A DNA stretch of 64,000 nucleotides from Sutterella faecalis. Its GTDB lineage: Bacteria; Pseudomonadota; Gammaproteobacteria; Burkholderiales; Burkholderiaceae_F. The stretch spans positions 2,356,001 through 2,420,000 of the forward strand of contig NZ_CP040882.1 in NCBI RefSeq assembly GCF_006337085.1. Direction: 5' to 3'. Both the position numbers and the translations under genes were made by a program. Each line of letters starts with the position of its first letter. Position 1 is the stretch's first letter. Shown one piece after another: positions 1 to 11,484 of the stretch. The notes beneath the pieces are model-generated. The model had not been told where the DNA came from. It was given only the letters and a program-made list of their open reading frames with translations, and searched no databases.

Positions 1-91
1 TGATTTAAGCGGAACGCGGCGCCCTGATTCCGGAGGATGACTTCGGGGTCTCGGGGGGCCCTTTTCGCATGTTTGAAGGATTTGTCAATCA

Positions 92-655
92 ATGAATTCA
101 TCCTCCGGAGCGCTGAGCGCCCTTGTGGAAAAGACGGTTGAAGGACTCGGGTACGAGTTCGTCGACTGCGAGCGTCTCGCGCGCGGCCTTGTCCGCGTGA
201 CGATCGACACGACCGCCGAGGGCGGAATTTCGCTTGAGGACTGCGAGCGCGTGAGCGATCAGCTTACGCACCTCTTTACGGTCGAGGACATCGCCTACGA
301 TCGTCTTGAGGTGTCTTCCCCCGGTGTTGAGCGGCCGCTCAAGCGCGCCCGCGACTGGAAGCGCTTTGAAGGCGAACTGGCCGCGCTCGAGCTTTTCGCG
401 CCGCTTCAGGCCGAAGGCTTCCCCGAAGCCGGCCGCAGAAAGCTCGAGGGCCGCATCATCGGGATTTCCGGTGAGTCAGGCGCCGAAGAGATTGAATTCG
501 ACTATTTCGAAGTCGACGTGGCCCGCACGCCTCGCGCTGCAGCTCTGCGCGCGAAGAAGAAGAAGACGGTGGAATCCGCGCCGGTGCGCGTCGTCTTCCC
601 GCTCTCCGACGTTGAGCGCGCCCATCTGATTAAGGAACTCAATTTCAAGGGGTAA
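92..655 (+). CDS. rimP: Ribosome maturation factor RimP
   Basis: Assists maturation of the 30S ribosomal subunit in the cytoplasm. The 187-residue product begins MNSSSGALSALVEKTVEGLGYE and carries the family core LEVSSPGVERPLKRARDWKRFEG at about residues 73-95, followed by the Sm-like C-terminal domain. It is longer than the usual ~150 residues; the extra part is a basic insert (KKKKTVESAP) near the C-terminus. The start is preceded by GAAGGA about 15 bases upstream. Its TAA stop overlaps the nusA ATG by one base (TAATG), the usual coupled arrangement in this operon. Positions 1-91 upstream hold no gene I can name. Confidence 0.95.
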   Translation: MNSSSGALSALVEKTVEGLGYEFVDCERLARGLVRVTIDTTAEGGISLEDCERVSDQLTHLFTVEDIAYDRLEVSSPGVERPLKRARDWKRFEGELAALELFAPLQAEGFPEAGRRKLEGRIIGISGESGAEEIEFDYFEVDVARTPRAAALRAKKKKTVESAPVRVVFPLSDVERAHLIKELNFKG

Positions 656-2196
656 TGGAAAAAATGAACAGCCGTGAAATGCTCGAGCTCGTCGACGTGC
701 TCGCCCGCGAAAAGAACGTCGAAAAGGACATCGTCTTCGGCGTCCTCGAAATTGCGCTTGCGAGCGCCGTGAAGCGCGCCCGCTTCCCTGGCGAAGACGC
801 CGACATTCTTGTTCGCGTCAACCGCGCCACGGGTGAATTCACCGCCGTGCGCCGCTGGCTCGTCGTGCCCGATGAGGAAGGTCTTCAGGAACCCGATCGT
901 CAGGAGATGTTCTCCGACATTCATGACGAATTCCCGGATCTTCAGCCGGGCGACTACATCGAGCGCCCCATTGAAAATGTCGACATCGACTCCGCCGGAC
1001 GCCGTTTTGCCCAGGATGCCAAGCAGGTGATCCTGCAGCGCCTGCGCGACGCGGAACGCGAACAGATCCTCTCGGAATTCCTCGCGAAGAACCAGTCGAT
1101 CGTGAACGGCCTCATCAAGCGCATGGATAAGGGCGATGCGATCGTCGAGATCGAGCGTCTTGAGGCGCGTCTGCCCCGCAATCAGATGATCCCGCGCGAA
1201 AACATGCGCACGGGCGACCGCGTGCGCGCCTACGTCGACCACGTGGGCGAAACGCCCAAGGGCAAGACGGTGTTCCTCTCGCGCACGTCGCCTGAATTCC
1301 TGAAGAAGCTCTTTGAGCTTGAAGTCCCTGAAATTGAGGAAGGCATCATCGAGATCAAGGCGGCTGCCCGTGATCCGGGCGCGCGCGCCAAGATCGCCGT
1401 TACGTCGCACGACCAGAGGGTCGACCCGATCGGCACCTGCATCGGCATGCGCGGTTCGCGCGTCAATGCCGTTACGGCCGAACTTTCGGGCGAAAGAATC
1501 GACATCGTCGTCTGGAATGCCGACCCGGCGCAGTTCGTCGTGGGCGCTCTCGAGCCCGCCAAGGTCCGTTCGATCGTGATGCTCGAAGACACCCACACGA
1601 TGGAAGTCGTGGTCGACGAGGACAACCTCGCCGTTGCGATCGGCCGCGGCGGCCAGAATGTGCGCCTCGCTTCCGAGCTGACCGGCTGGCAGATCAACAT
1701 TCTCACGCAGACCGAAGCGAGCGAGAAGCGCGAGGCTGAAGTCTCCCGCATTCGCGAGGACTTCATGAAGAACCTCGACATCGACGAAGCGGCTGCGAAC
1801 GTGCTCATTTCGGAAGGCTTCTCCTCGGTCGAGGAAATCGCCTACGTGCCCGAGAAGGAGCTCTTCTCGATCGAGGCCTTTGATCAGGAGACGATCGAAG
1901 AGCTTCGCGCCCGCGCCCGCAACAAGCTCCTTGCCGACGCCATCACGCGCGAAGAGAACCTGAGGAAGGCCGATCCGGAGATGCTCAAGCTCGAAGGCAT
2001 GACGAACGATCTCGCGAGCAAGCTCGTGAGCCGCGGCGTCAGAACGCTCGACGACCTCGCTGACCTTGCCACGGAAGAGCTCGTTGAAATGACGGGGCTT
2101 GACGAGGAGGCCGCCAAGAACCTCATCGTCGGCGCCCGTGCCCATTGGTTCGGCGAGGGTGAAGCCCAGGAAGCCGAAGCGAAGAAGACCGAATAA
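655..2196 (+). CDS. nusA: Transcription termination/antitermination factor NusA
   Basis: RNA-polymerase-associated elongation factor involved in pausing, termination and antitermination. The 513-residue protein has the N-terminal RNAP-binding domain, an S1 domain at about 135-200, two KH domains (IGTCIGMRGSRVNAVTAELSGE, then VAIGRGGQNVRLASELTGW) and two C-terminal helix-hairpin-helix acidic repeats (around residues 365-430 and 440-500), as in the long proteobacterial form. Translation is probably coupled to rimP through the one-base overlap; an in-frame ATG nine bases downstream is an alternative start. infB follows after 139 bp in the classical rimP-nusA-infB order. Confidence 0.96.
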   Translation: MEKMNSREMLELVDVLAREKNVEKDIVFGVLEIALASAVKRARFPGEDADILVRVNRATGEFTAVRRWLVVPDEEGLQEPDRQEMFSDIHDEFPDLQPGDYIERPIENVDIDSAGRRFAQDAKQVILQRLRDAEREQILSEFLAKNQSIVNGLIKRMDKGDAIVEIERLEARLPRNQMIPRENMRTGDRVRAYVDHVGETPKGKTVFLSRTSPEFLKKLFELEVPEIEEGIIEIKAAARDPGARAKIAVTSHDQRVDPIGTCIGMRGSRVNAVTAELSGERIDIVVWNADPAQFVVGALEPAKVRSIVMLEDTHTMEVVVDEDNLAVAIGRGGQNVRLASELTGWQINILTQTEASEKREAEVSRIREDFMKNLDIDEAAANVLISEGFSSVEEIAYVPEKELFSIEAFDQETIEELRARARNKLLADAITREENLRKADPEMLKLEGMTNDLASKLVSRGVRTLDDLADLATEELVEMTGLDEEAAKNLIVGARAHWFGEGEAQEAEAKKTE

Positions 2197-2335
2197 CGCT
2201 CCCGCGGGAGCCGTTTAGAAACAACCCGATATCCCGCGCGAATGCGGCGGGGCGGAAGAAGGAAGTGCCTTGAAGCGATTTCCTTTCCGCCCCATGAAGC
2301 CCCAAGAAGCGCCGCGTTCGAAGGAGTAGAAAAAT

Positions 2336-5185
2336 ATGACCATGACGGTTAAGGAATTTGCGCAGGAACTGAAGGTCCCTGCGAAGACCCTCATTACGCA
2401 GCTGCGCGCTGCCGGCGTCGACAAGTCGAATGAAACCGATACCCTCTCTGATGCCGACAAGAGCCGGCTTCTCGACAGCCTGCGCATCGAGCGCACGCAG
2501 TCGAGCCAGAGGAAGATCACGCTCACCCGCAAGGAAAAGAGCGTGATCAAGCAGAGCGACGCCTCGGGGCGCGCTCATACGATTCAGGTCGAGGTGAGAA
2601 GGAAGCGCGTCTTCGTGAAGAATCCCCAGATGCAGGCCGAGGAAGAGGCGCGCATGGAGGCTGAAGCCCGTGCGATCGCCGAGCGCCGCGCCGCGGAAGA
2701 GAAAGCTCGCGAAGAGGCTGAAGCCGCACGCCGCAAGGCCGAGGAAGAACGCCGCGCCGCGGAAGAAAAGGCCCGTCGCGAACGCGAGGAGGCCGAGCGC
2801 GCCGCAGCGGCCGCTCGCGCTGCTGAAGCGGCCAAGGCGGCCGAGGAAGCCCGCGCCCGCGAGGAAGCCGCCAAGAAGTCGGCTGATGAGGCCGCGCTCA
2901 AGGCTGCCCGCCGCGAAGCCGAAAAGGCGAAGCTCGAGGCCGAGGTTGCTCAGGCTACTTCCGCGCGCATGGAAGCCGAGGCGGCCGCCAACGCCCGCCG
3001 TGAAGCCGCAAGGAAGAAGGCTGAGGAAGAAGCCCGCCGCATCCGCGAGATGATGAACCGCAAGGCCGGCGTGCTGACGGCCAAGAAGCCGCCGAAGGAA
3101 GAGAAGCCCAAGGCCGAGGAGAAGCCCGCTCAGCCCCAGAAGGCGGCAGGGCGCGACGACAAGAAGCCCGCGCAGCAGACGCGCCGCAACAATGCGACCC
3201 GTCCGGCAGCCGCTCCCTCGACTTCGGGCGACAAGCGTCCGCACGGCGAGAAGAAGGGTGCGCGCCGCCAGAGCGACTGGCAGGAAAATGACCGCAAGGG
3301 ACGCGGCCTCAAGACCCGCGGCGCCGTGGATGATGAAACCTCGTCGAGCGGATGGCGTACGGCCCGCGGCCGCAGAAGCCAGGACCGCCATCGTCAGGAC
3401 GCTCCCGTTCCGCAGTCCCAGGAACCGGTGGTGCGCGAGGTGACCGTGCCCGAGACGATCTCGGTTGCGGATCTCGCCCACAAGATGGCCGTGAAGGCGA
3501 CGGAAGTCATCAAGACCCTCATGACGATGGGTCAGATGTGCACGATCAACCAGATGCTCGACCAGGATACGGCGATGCTCGTCGTCGAGGAAATGGGCCA
3601 CAAGGCGATCGCCGCCAAGGCGGACGATCCGGAAGCCTGGCTCGGCGAAATCGAGGAAAAGGAAGACTATCCCGAAAAGCCCCGTCCTCCGGTCGTCACC
3701 ATCATGGGTCACGTCGACCACGGCAAGACCTCGCTCCTCGATTACATCCGCCGCGCCAAGGTCGCGGCCGGCGAAGCGGGCGGCATTACGCAGCACATCG
3801 GCGCCTATCATGTGAAGACGCCGCGCGGCATCATTACGTTCTTGGATACCCCGGGCCATGAAGCCTTTACGGCCATGCGCGCCCGCGGTGCTCAGGCGAC
3901 CGACATCGTGATTCTCGTGGTGGCGGCCGACGACGGCGTGATGCCCCAGACGCAGGAAGCAATTTCGCACTCCCGCGCTGCCGGCGTTCCGCTCGTTGTG
4001 GCGATCAACAAGATCGACAAGCCTGAAGCCAATCCCGAACGCGTGAAGCAGGAACTCGTCACTGCCGGCGTCATTCCTGAGGAATACGGCGGAGACGTTC
4101 CCTTCTGCCCGGTTTCTGCGAAGACCGGTCAGGGCGTCGACGAACTCCTTGAAAACGTGCTTCTGCAGGCTGAAATGCTTGACCTCAAGGCTCCGGACGA
4201 AGGTCCCGCCAAGGGTCTCGTCATTGAATCGCGCCTCGACAAGGGCCGCGGTCCGGTGGCTTCGATCCTCGTTCAGTCGGGTACGCTCCACCGCGGCGAC
4301 GTGGTGCTCGTGGGCGCCGAATTCGGCCGCGTGCGCGCGATGATCAACGAGCTCGGCAAGGCGCAGAACACCGCCGGCCCCTCGATCCCGGTTGAAATTC
4401 AGGGTCTCTCGGGCGTCCCGCAGGCGGGCGACGAGGTGATTTCGCTCGCCGACGAAAGAAAGGCCCGCGAAATCGCGCTCTTCCGCCAGGGCAAGTACCG
4501 CGACGTGAAGCTCGCCAAGGCGCACGCCACGAACCTCGCCAACCTCTTCGCCGACGTGGGCGAGGGCGAAGTGAAGACGCTTCCCCTCATCATCAAGGCG
4601 GACGTTCAGGGCTCGCAGGAAGCGCTCATCCATGCGCTTACCCAGCTCTCGAACAACGAGGTGCGCGTGAGCGTCGTGCATGCTGCCGTGGGCGGCATCT
4701 CGGAATCCGACGTGAACCTCGCTGCGGCGTCGAAGGCCGTGATCATCGGCTTCAACGTTCGTGCAGATGCTCAGGCGAGAAAGCTTGCCGAAACCGAAGG
4801 CGTCGACATCCGCTACTACAACATCATCTACGACGCCGTGGACGATGTGAAGGCGGCGCTCTCCGGGATGCTCTCGCCCGAACGCCGCGAGACGCCGCTC
4901 GGCCTCGTGGAGATCCGCCAGATCATCCGCGTGCCGAAGGTGGGCAACATCGCCGGCTGCCGCGTGCTCGAAGGCCTTGTGCGCCGTACGGCTCAGGTGC
5001 GTCTGCTTCGCGACAACGTCGTCGTCTGGACGGGCGAGCTCGCGAGCCTGAAGCACTTCAAGGACGACGTCCGCGAAGTGAAGGCCGGCAACGAATGCGG
5101 CCTCTCGCTCAAGGGCTATGAGGACATCAAGACGGGCGACCAGCTTGAAGTCTTCGAGGTGACCGAAGTCGCCCGCTCGCTCTGA
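2336..5185 (+). CDS. infB: Translation initiation factor IF-2
   Basis: GTPase that delivers initiator fMet-tRNA to the 30S subunit and promotes subunit joining. The 949-residue protein has an IF2_N domain at residues 1-50, a long Ala/Glu/Arg-rich charged, probably helical linker (about 90-360), a second IF2_N-like domain (VPETISVADLAHKMAVKATEV), then the G domain with GHVDHGKT near residue 458, DTPGH, NKID and SAK motifs, and C-terminal domains C1 and C2. An AAGGAG ribosome site (GAAGGAGTAGAAAAAT) lies directly before the start. Full length for the family. Confidence 0.97.
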   Translation: MTMTVKEFAQELKVPAKTLITQLRAAGVDKSNETDTLSDADKSRLLDSLRIERTQSSQRKITLTRKEKSVIKQSDASGRAHTIQVEVRRKRVFVKNPQMQAEEEARMEAEARAIAERRAAEEKAREEAEAARRKAEEERRAAEEKARREREEAERAAAAARAAEAAKAAEEARAREEAAKKSADEAALKAARREAEKAKLEAEVAQATSARMEAEAAANARREAARKKAEEEARRIREMMNRKAGVLTAKKPPKEEKPKAEEKPAQPQKAAGRDDKKPAQQTRRNNATRPAAAPSTSGDKRPHGEKKGARRQSDWQENDRKGRGLKTRGAVDDETSSSGWRTARGRRSQDRHRQDAPVPQSQEPVVREVTVPETISVADLAHKMAVKATEVIKTLMTMGQMCTINQMLDQDTAMLVVEEMGHKAIAAKADDPEAWLGEIEEKEDYPEKPRPPVVTIMGHVDHGKTSLLDYIRRAKVAAGEAGGITQHIGAYHVKTPRGIITFLDTPGHEAFTAMRARGAQATDIVILVVAADDGVMPQTQEAISHSRAAGVPLVVAINKIDKPEANPERVKQELVTAGVIPEEYGGDVPFCPVSAKTGQGVDELLENVLLQAEMLDLKAPDEGPAKGLVIESRLDKGRGPVASILVQSGTLHRGDVVLVGAEFGRVRAMINELGKAQNTAGPSIPVEIQGLSGVPQAGDEVISLADERKAREIALFRQGKYRDVKLAKAHATNLANLFADVGEGEVKTLPLIIKADVQGSQEALIHALTQLSNNEVRVSVVHAAVGGISESDVNLAAASKAVIIGFNVRADAQARKLAETEGVDIRYYNIIYDAVDDVKAALSGMLSPERRETPLGLVEIRQIIRVPKVGNIAGCRVLEGLVRRTAQVRLLRDNVVVWTGELASLKHFKDDVREVKAGNECGLSLKGYEDIKTGDQLEVFEVTEVARSL

Positions 5186-5348
5186 CGGCGTCTTCCTCCC
5201 GGATTCTCTCCGATGGGGCGCCGCCCCGCCGGGGAGTTCCGGTGAAGACCCCTCAAACATTGACGCCCGGAAGCGCTTTCTCCTTCTGAACAAAAAGGGG
5301 AAAAGCGGATCCGGGCGCCTCTAATTTTCAGTGCAAGAAAGAATTTTT

Positions 5349-5726
5349 ATGAAGAACGCCAAACCCGGCCGCGCGCAGCGCATCGGCGACCAGATCACTC
5401 GTGATCTCGCGCAGCTCATTCCCCAGGAAGTGCGCGATCCGCGCGTGGGCCTTGTTACGCTCACGGGCTGCGAGGTGACGCCTGACTACGCGCATGCGAC
5501 CGTCTACTTCACCGTGCTCGGCTCCGATCCGGCGGAAACCGCCGAAGGGCTCAACGCCGCCGCCGGGATGCTGCGCACGCACCTCTTTAAGAAGCTCCAT
5601 ATCCATACGGTGCCGACGCTTCACTTTGAGCTCGATACGAGCACCGTCCGGGGCTTCCAGATGGATGCGCTCATCAAGCGCGCCATTGCTCAGACCGAAA
5701 AGACCGGTTCGGGCGAAGAGGGCTGA
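5349..5726 (+). CDS. rbfA: 30S ribosome-binding factor RbfA
   Basis: Binds the 16S rRNA 5' helix region and is needed for late 30S assembly and cold adaptation. The 125-residue protein matches the KH-type RbfA fold: it starts MKNAKPGRAQRIGDQITRDL and ends with the helix VRGFQMDALIKRAIAQTEK. I chose the ATG at 5349 because an AAGAAAGAA purine run precedes it and the family begins at this point; an in-frame GTG at 5331 would add six residues. It sits between infB and truB, as in most Burkholderiales. Confidence 0.94.
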   Translation: MKNAKPGRAQRIGDQITRDLAQLIPQEVRDPRVGLVTLTGCEVTPDYAHATVYFTVLGSDPAETAEGLNAAAGMLRTHLFKKLHIHTVPTLHFELDTSTVRGFQMDALIKRAIAQTEKTGSGEEG

Positions 5727-5772
5727 TTCCCGGCGCCTCTCATTACCTTTATTGACTGAGTGACTTCACAAA

Positions 5773-6669
5773 ATGGCGAAGAAAGGCGACCCGATAAGCG
5801 CAGTGCTCCTTCTCGACAAGGACGGAGGGCTCTCCTCGAACGCGGCCGTGCAGATCGCGAGGCGCCTCGCGAACGCACAGAAGGCGGGCCACACCGGCAC
5901 GCTTGACCCGATGGCGACGGGGCTCCTTCCCGTCTGCTTCGGCGACGCGACGAAGTTTTCCGCCGACCTTCTCAACGCCGAAAAGGGCTATGAAGCTCGC
6001 GTGAGGCTCGGCGTCACGACGAATACCGGGGACGCCGACGGCGAAGTGACGGGTAGAGCCCCGACCGACGGCATCACGCTCGAAATGATCCGCGAGGCTG
6101 CCGAGTCGTTCCTGGGCGATATTGATCAGATTCCGCCCATGTATTCGGCCCTGAAGAAGGACGGCGTCTGCCTCTACCACATCGCGCGAAAGGGCGGCAC
6201 GGTGGAGCGCGAGCCGAGACGCGTGAGGATTCTCGAAATGGAAGTGTCCGATTTCGAGGGTTCCTCCTTCACGATGAAGACCCTCGTTTCGAAAGGCACC
6301 TACATCCGGGTTCTCGCTGAGGACATCGGCAGAAAGCTCGGGTGCGGCGCGCATCTCACGGCGCTCCGGCGCACGCGCGTGGGTCATCTCACGCTCGAAG
6401 GCGCCCTCACGCTTGAAAATCTGCGGGCGCTCGCGACGCCGGAGGCGGTGCGCGCTAAACTCTCGCCCGCAGACACTTTGATTACCAAGCTTCCCCGGGT
6501 CGACCTTTCGGCCGAGGATGAAGCCCGATTCCTGCTTGGCCAGCGCCTTGCGCTCGGCCTCGGGGCCCTTGCGCGTGTACGCGTCTACGGCCCCCGTACG
6601 GGACTGCTCGGGACGGCTGCGGTTTCAGACCGCGGCGTGCTCGAACCCGAACGCCTTATTGCACATTGA
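5773..6669 (+). CDS. truB: tRNA pseudouridine(55) synthase TruB
   Basis: Makes pseudouridine 55 in the T-loop of tRNAs. The 298-residue protein contains the catalytic motif GHTGTLDPMATGLLPV with the nucleophilic Asp at about residue 45, the KGYEA motif, the YSALK segment and the RVLAEDIG motif of the TruB family, plus a C-terminal domain at roughly 235-298. It follows rbfA after 46 bp and precedes typA by 31 bp, so the three are probably co-transcribed. Confidence 0.96.
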   Translation: MAKKGDPISAVLLLDKDGGLSSNAAVQIARRLANAQKAGHTGTLDPMATGLLPVCFGDATKFSADLLNAEKGYEARVRLGVTTNTGDADGEVTGRAPTDGITLEMIREAAESFLGDIDQIPPMYSALKKDGVCLYHIARKGGTVEREPRRVRILEMEVSDFEGSSFTMKTLVSKGTYIRVLAEDIGRKLGCGAHLTALRRTRVGHLTLEGALTLENLRALATPEAVRAKLSPADTLITKLPRVDLSAEDEARFLLGQRLALGLGALARVRVYGPRTGLLGTAAVSDRGVLEPERLIAH

Positions 6670-6700
6670 TCCAAATTTTCCTTAAAACACTGAGACTCCC

Positions 6701-8540
<1,840 letters not shown>

Positions 8541-8548
<8 letters not shown>

Positions 8549-8999
8549 CCCCGGGAAAAAGAAGAAGGGTAGGAGGGAAGCAGCTGACGCTCCCCTCTGC
8601 CCCTGCGGGAGCGGCGTGGCGCTTTCCGCCTGCTGCGGCAGGTGGCTTTCGGGCGGGGCCTCGCCCCTCCAGGCGCCCGATCCGCTCTCCCTCATGCGAA
8701 GCCGCTTTACGGCCTACGCGCTCGGCGACGATGCCTACGTGCTCGCCACCTGGGCGCCGGAAACGCGGCCGACGGAGCTTTTCGGGCCCGGAGAACCGCG
8801 GCCGAAATGGGTGTCGCTCAGGATCCTGAGTTCGAGCGTTTCGCCCGACGGCCGGACGGGAGAGGTGGAATTCCTCGCGCTTGCGCGCACCTCCCAGGGC
8901 GCCGTCCGCATGCGCGAGCACTCCCGCTTTCGCCGCGAACCCGACGGCCGCTGGGTCTACGTGGAGGGTGACCAGCTCGATCCCGCCGGAGCACGCTGA
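8541..8999 (+). CDS. YchJ-like SEC-C motif protein
   Basis: Small cytoplasmic protein of the YchJ/UPF0225 family; molecular function not established. From the GTG at 8541 it has 152 residues: a basic start (NNPGKKKKGRREA), a SEC-C-like zinc-binding cluster CPCGSGVALSACCGRW at about residues 20-35, then the YchJ middle domain beginning with LMRSRFTAYALGDDAYVLATW and ending in REHSRFRREPDGRWVYVEGD. The GTG start overlaps the typA stop by 8 bp, which suggests translational coupling. Reading open further upstream inside typA is explained by typA itself. An intrinsic terminator follows 37 bp downstream and closes the operon. Confidence 0.85.
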
Positions 9000-9036
9000 A
9001 GCGCATTGACGCCGACCTTTTCCTTTTTCCGCAGAG

Positions 9037-9076
9037 AAGCGCCCGAACCGACTCATTCGGCCCGGGCGCTTTCTTT
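9037..9076 (+). terminator. Rho-independent terminator after the typA operon
   Basis: Hairpin with 9-bp arms AAGCGCCCG and CGGGCGCTT around a 17-base loop, followed by TCTTTA. It lies 37 bp after the YchJ-like gene and before dusA. Confidence 0.75.
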
Positions 9077-9100
9077 ACGTCCTCAATCCAATTTTTCCTG

Positions 9101-10108
9101 ATGACTGCCTCCCAAGAGCCTCAATACTCCCCCTGGCGCTTCACGGTCGCGCCCATGCTCGACTGGACGGACCGCCACTGCCGGTTTTTCGACCGGCTTC
9201 TCACCCGCCGAGCGCGGCTTTATACCGAGATGGTGACCACCGGTGCGATTCGCTACGGCAACCGCGAAATGCTCCTGGGCTTCTCGCCCTCGGAACACCC
9301 GGTCGCGCTCCAGCTCGGCGGTTCCGACCCGGAGGAGCTTGCATTCGCGATCCGTACGGCCGAAGCCGAGGGTTACGTCTACGACGAATACAACCTCAAC
9401 TGCGGGTGCCCGTCGCCGCGCGTGCAGAAGGGAAGCTTTGGCGCCTGCCTGATGCTCGACGCAAAGCTCGTTGCCGACTGCGTGCGGGCCATGCAGGAAG
9501 CGACGGAAAAGCCCGTGACGGTGAAGCATCGGATCGGCGTCGACGACCGGGACGACTATGGATTCGTGAGGGACTTCGTGGGCGAAGTGCATGACGCCGG
9601 GTGCCGCGTCTTCATCGTGCATGCGCGCGCTGCGTGGCTGAAGGGCTTGTCCCCGAAGGAAAACCGCGAGGTGCCGCCTTTGAACCGCGAGGCTGCCTTT
9701 GATCTGAAGCGCGAGTTTCCGGATTCCACCTTTGTTCTGAACGGGCAGATTGCGGATCTCTCGATCGCGCGCGAACTTCTTGACCGCGGCATCGACGGCG
9801 TGATGATGGGACGCGCCGCGTACCAGAATCCCTGGGTGCTCGCGGGGGTCGACAGCGCGCTTTTCGGGGACGATTTCAAGGTGACGCGGCGAGAGGTTAT
9901 TGAAGCCGTCACGGAAGAAGTGAAGACCCATTGGAAGGACGACGAACATGCGCTTCGCGCCTTCTCAAGGCACCTGAACGGCCTCTGCCAGGGGCTTCCC
10001 GGCGCGCGCGCCTGGCGCCGCACGCTCGCGGACCCCAAGGCAATCCGAGAGCAGGGGCCGGAGCTCTTCCATTACGCCTGGCGGGAAGCCTTCGGCGAAG
10101 GCTTTTGA
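9101..10108 (+). CDS. dusA: tRNA-dihydrouridine synthase DusA
   Basis: FMN enzyme reducing uridines in the tRNA D-loop with NADPH. The 335-residue protein has the TIM-barrel start FTVAPMLDWTDRHCRFF, the motif NLNCGCPSPRVQKGSFGACLM with the catalytic Cys at about 103, VKHRIG, and the DusA-type segment AWLKGLSPKENREVPPL, which separates it from DusB and DusC. FMN phosphate binding is seen in GVMMGRAAYQNPW. It is flanked by a terminator on both sides, so it is probably a single-gene unit. Confidence 0.94.
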   Translation: MTASQEPQYSPWRFTVAPMLDWTDRHCRFFDRLLTRRARLYTEMVTTGAIRYGNREMLLGFSPSEHPVALQLGGSDPEELAFAIRTAEAEGYVYDEYNLNCGCPSPRVQKGSFGACLMLDAKLVADCVRAMQEATEKPVTVKHRIGVDDRDDYGFVRDFVGEVHDAGCRVFIVHARAAWLKGLSPKENREVPPLNREAAFDLKREFPDSTFVLNGQIADLSIARELLDRGIDGVMMGRAAYQNPWVLAGVDSALFGDDFKVTRREVIEAVTEEVKTHWKDDEHALRAFSRHLNGLCQGLPGARAWRRTLADPKAIREQGPELFHYAWREAFGEGF

Positions 10109-10124
10109 GTCTCTTGAACGAAAT

Positions 10125-10160
10125 GCTTTCCGCCCGATCCTGAGGACCGGGCGGGAAAGC
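10125..10160. terminator. Bidirectional terminator between dusA and the MFS gene
   Basis: Strong hairpin with arms GCTTTCCGCCCG and CGGGCGGGAAAGC around a short loop; followed by TTCCTTTCCC on the + strand and preceded by A-rich sequence. It sits between two convergent genes and can serve both. Confidence 0.75.
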
Positions 10161-10172
10161 TTCCTTTCCCTC

Positions 10173-11390
10173 TTATCGGGCACCCTCAACAGAGCGGGAG
10201 GCCGCACGGGCAGATGAAAAGCCGGTGATCCTCCCGAAAAGCGCGCCGGGAATCAGAAGAAGTCCGAAAAGCGCAATCGCCGCCGACATGAGAAAGAGCG
10301 GCATGACGCCCGAAACGTCGTAGAGCATGCCGCCCATATTGGCGGCAAAGCCCACAGACCCTTGAACAACGGCGACGTAAAGGCCGCCAACGACTTCCGT
10401 GTGTCCGGGGACGGTGCGCACCATCCAGACTGACCACCCAACGGGGATGAATCCGAAGACGAGTGCGGAGAGAATGAGGGCGCCGATGACGGCAATGTGG
10501 CCCGAGAGCGCCCACATGAGAATGGGCGCCGCAAGCGCAAGCAGGGCGGTCGCCATGAAGGCGGGCGCGAAGTTCTTCTCATAGAGCTTTCCGGCAATGA
10601 GGGTCCCCGCAACGTTGACGAGTGCGTAGACGAGAAGCGCGATGGAGACCCCCGAGGGCGAGAGACCGGCGCTTTCTTCGAGCACGGGCCTCACGTATGT
10701 GAAGACCGTGTGGTAGCCTGCGTAGGACGCAAAAGTGGCGAAGAGCCCGAACACCACGCGCCGGTCGCGCAAAGGCTCCTTCATTGCGGAGAAGCCTGCC
10801 GATTGGTTCGGCTTCACCGCCGGCATCGTGAGGAACTGCCAGACGAAGGTGACCGCGGAAAGGAGCGCCGCGGCCCAGAAGACCGAGCGCCAGCCGAAGG
10901 CTTCACTCATGGCTGACGCCCCGGGGAGCGCCACGAGGGTCGCAACGGAAACACCCGAATAGACGATGGAGAACGCCTTGGGAAGCGCCTTCAGGTGAAC
11001 GAGGCGCTGCACGACCGAGACGGAGAGCGACCAGAAGCCGCCCACGCAGAAGCCTAAGAGCGCACGGGCGAGAAAGTGCACCGCGACCGAGTCCGTCCAT
11101 GCTATGAGGGCGTTTGAGAGCGCGGTGAGGAAGGTGAAGAGGAGAAGAAGCCGCCCTCTGTCCGTTCCGGGGAGCATCGGCGCGATCAGAAGGCTCGTCA
11201 GGAAAGCCGCCGCACCGACAGCGGTAACGGTTTGGCCGGCAGTCCCCGGCGTGATGCCGAGGCCTTCCGATATGGGCGTGAGGAGGCTCACCGGAATGAA
11301 TTCCGACGCAATGAGTGCGGTGACCCCGGTGAAGAGCCCGAGGATGACGGGCGTGAAGGCTTTGTCCGGCGAACTCTGGATGACTGGCAT
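10173..11390 (-). CDS. MFS transporter, DHA1/AraJ-NepI-like exporter
   Basis: Integral inner-membrane proton-coupled transporter, 405 residues with about 12 hydrophobic segments. The start at 11390 (MPVIQSSPDKAFTPVILGLFTGVTALIASEF) gives the usual short cytoplasmic N-terminus; reading open upstream adds 20 residues without family resemblance. The N-terminal part resembles the AraJ/YdhP/NepI group (ASEFIPVSLLTPISEGLGITPGTAGQTVTAVGA and RALLGFCVGGFWS). The substrate cannot be read from sequence. It lies 94 bp downstream of the alpha/beta hydrolase in the same direction and is probably in one transcript with it, under the divergent LysR regulator at 12700. Confidence 0.85.
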   Translation of the reverse strand: MPVIQSSPDKAFTPVILGLFTGVTALIASEFIPVSLLTPISEGLGITPGTAGQTVTAVGAAAFLTSLLIAPMLPGTDRGRLLLLFTFLTALSNALIAWTDSVAVHFLARALLGFCVGGFWSLSVSVVQRLVHLKALPKAFSIVYSGVSVATLVALPGASAMSEAFGWRSVFWAAALLSAVTFVWQFLTMPAVKPNQSAGFSAMKEPLRDRRVVFGLFATFASYAGYHTVFTYVRPVLEESAGLSPSGVSIALLVYALVNVAGTLIAGKLYEKNFAPAFMATALLALAAPILMWALSGHIAVIGALILSALVFGFIPVGWSVWMVRTVPGHTEVVGGLYVAVVQGSVGFAANMGGMLYDVSGVMPLFLMSAAIALFGLLLIPGALFGRITGFSSARAASRSVEGAR

Positions 11391-11484
11391 GATGGAAATG
11401 CTCTGCGGGAGTAAAGACGGCCGCCTTTCGGGGAGAGAGCGGCCGCACATCGTGAAGAATGAGGAAATCGATCCTGAGGAACGA

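Noticed and set aside
1..91. tRNA or rRNA gene upstream of rimP
   Set aside because: No cloverleaf or T-loop pattern found here or elsewhere in the window.
502..5293. Long open frames on the minus strand across nusA and infB (up to about 1,050 codons)
   Set aside because: They lie opposite to well-conserved genes and show Arg/His/Asp-rich composition typical of antisense frames in GC-rich DNA; no family resemblance.
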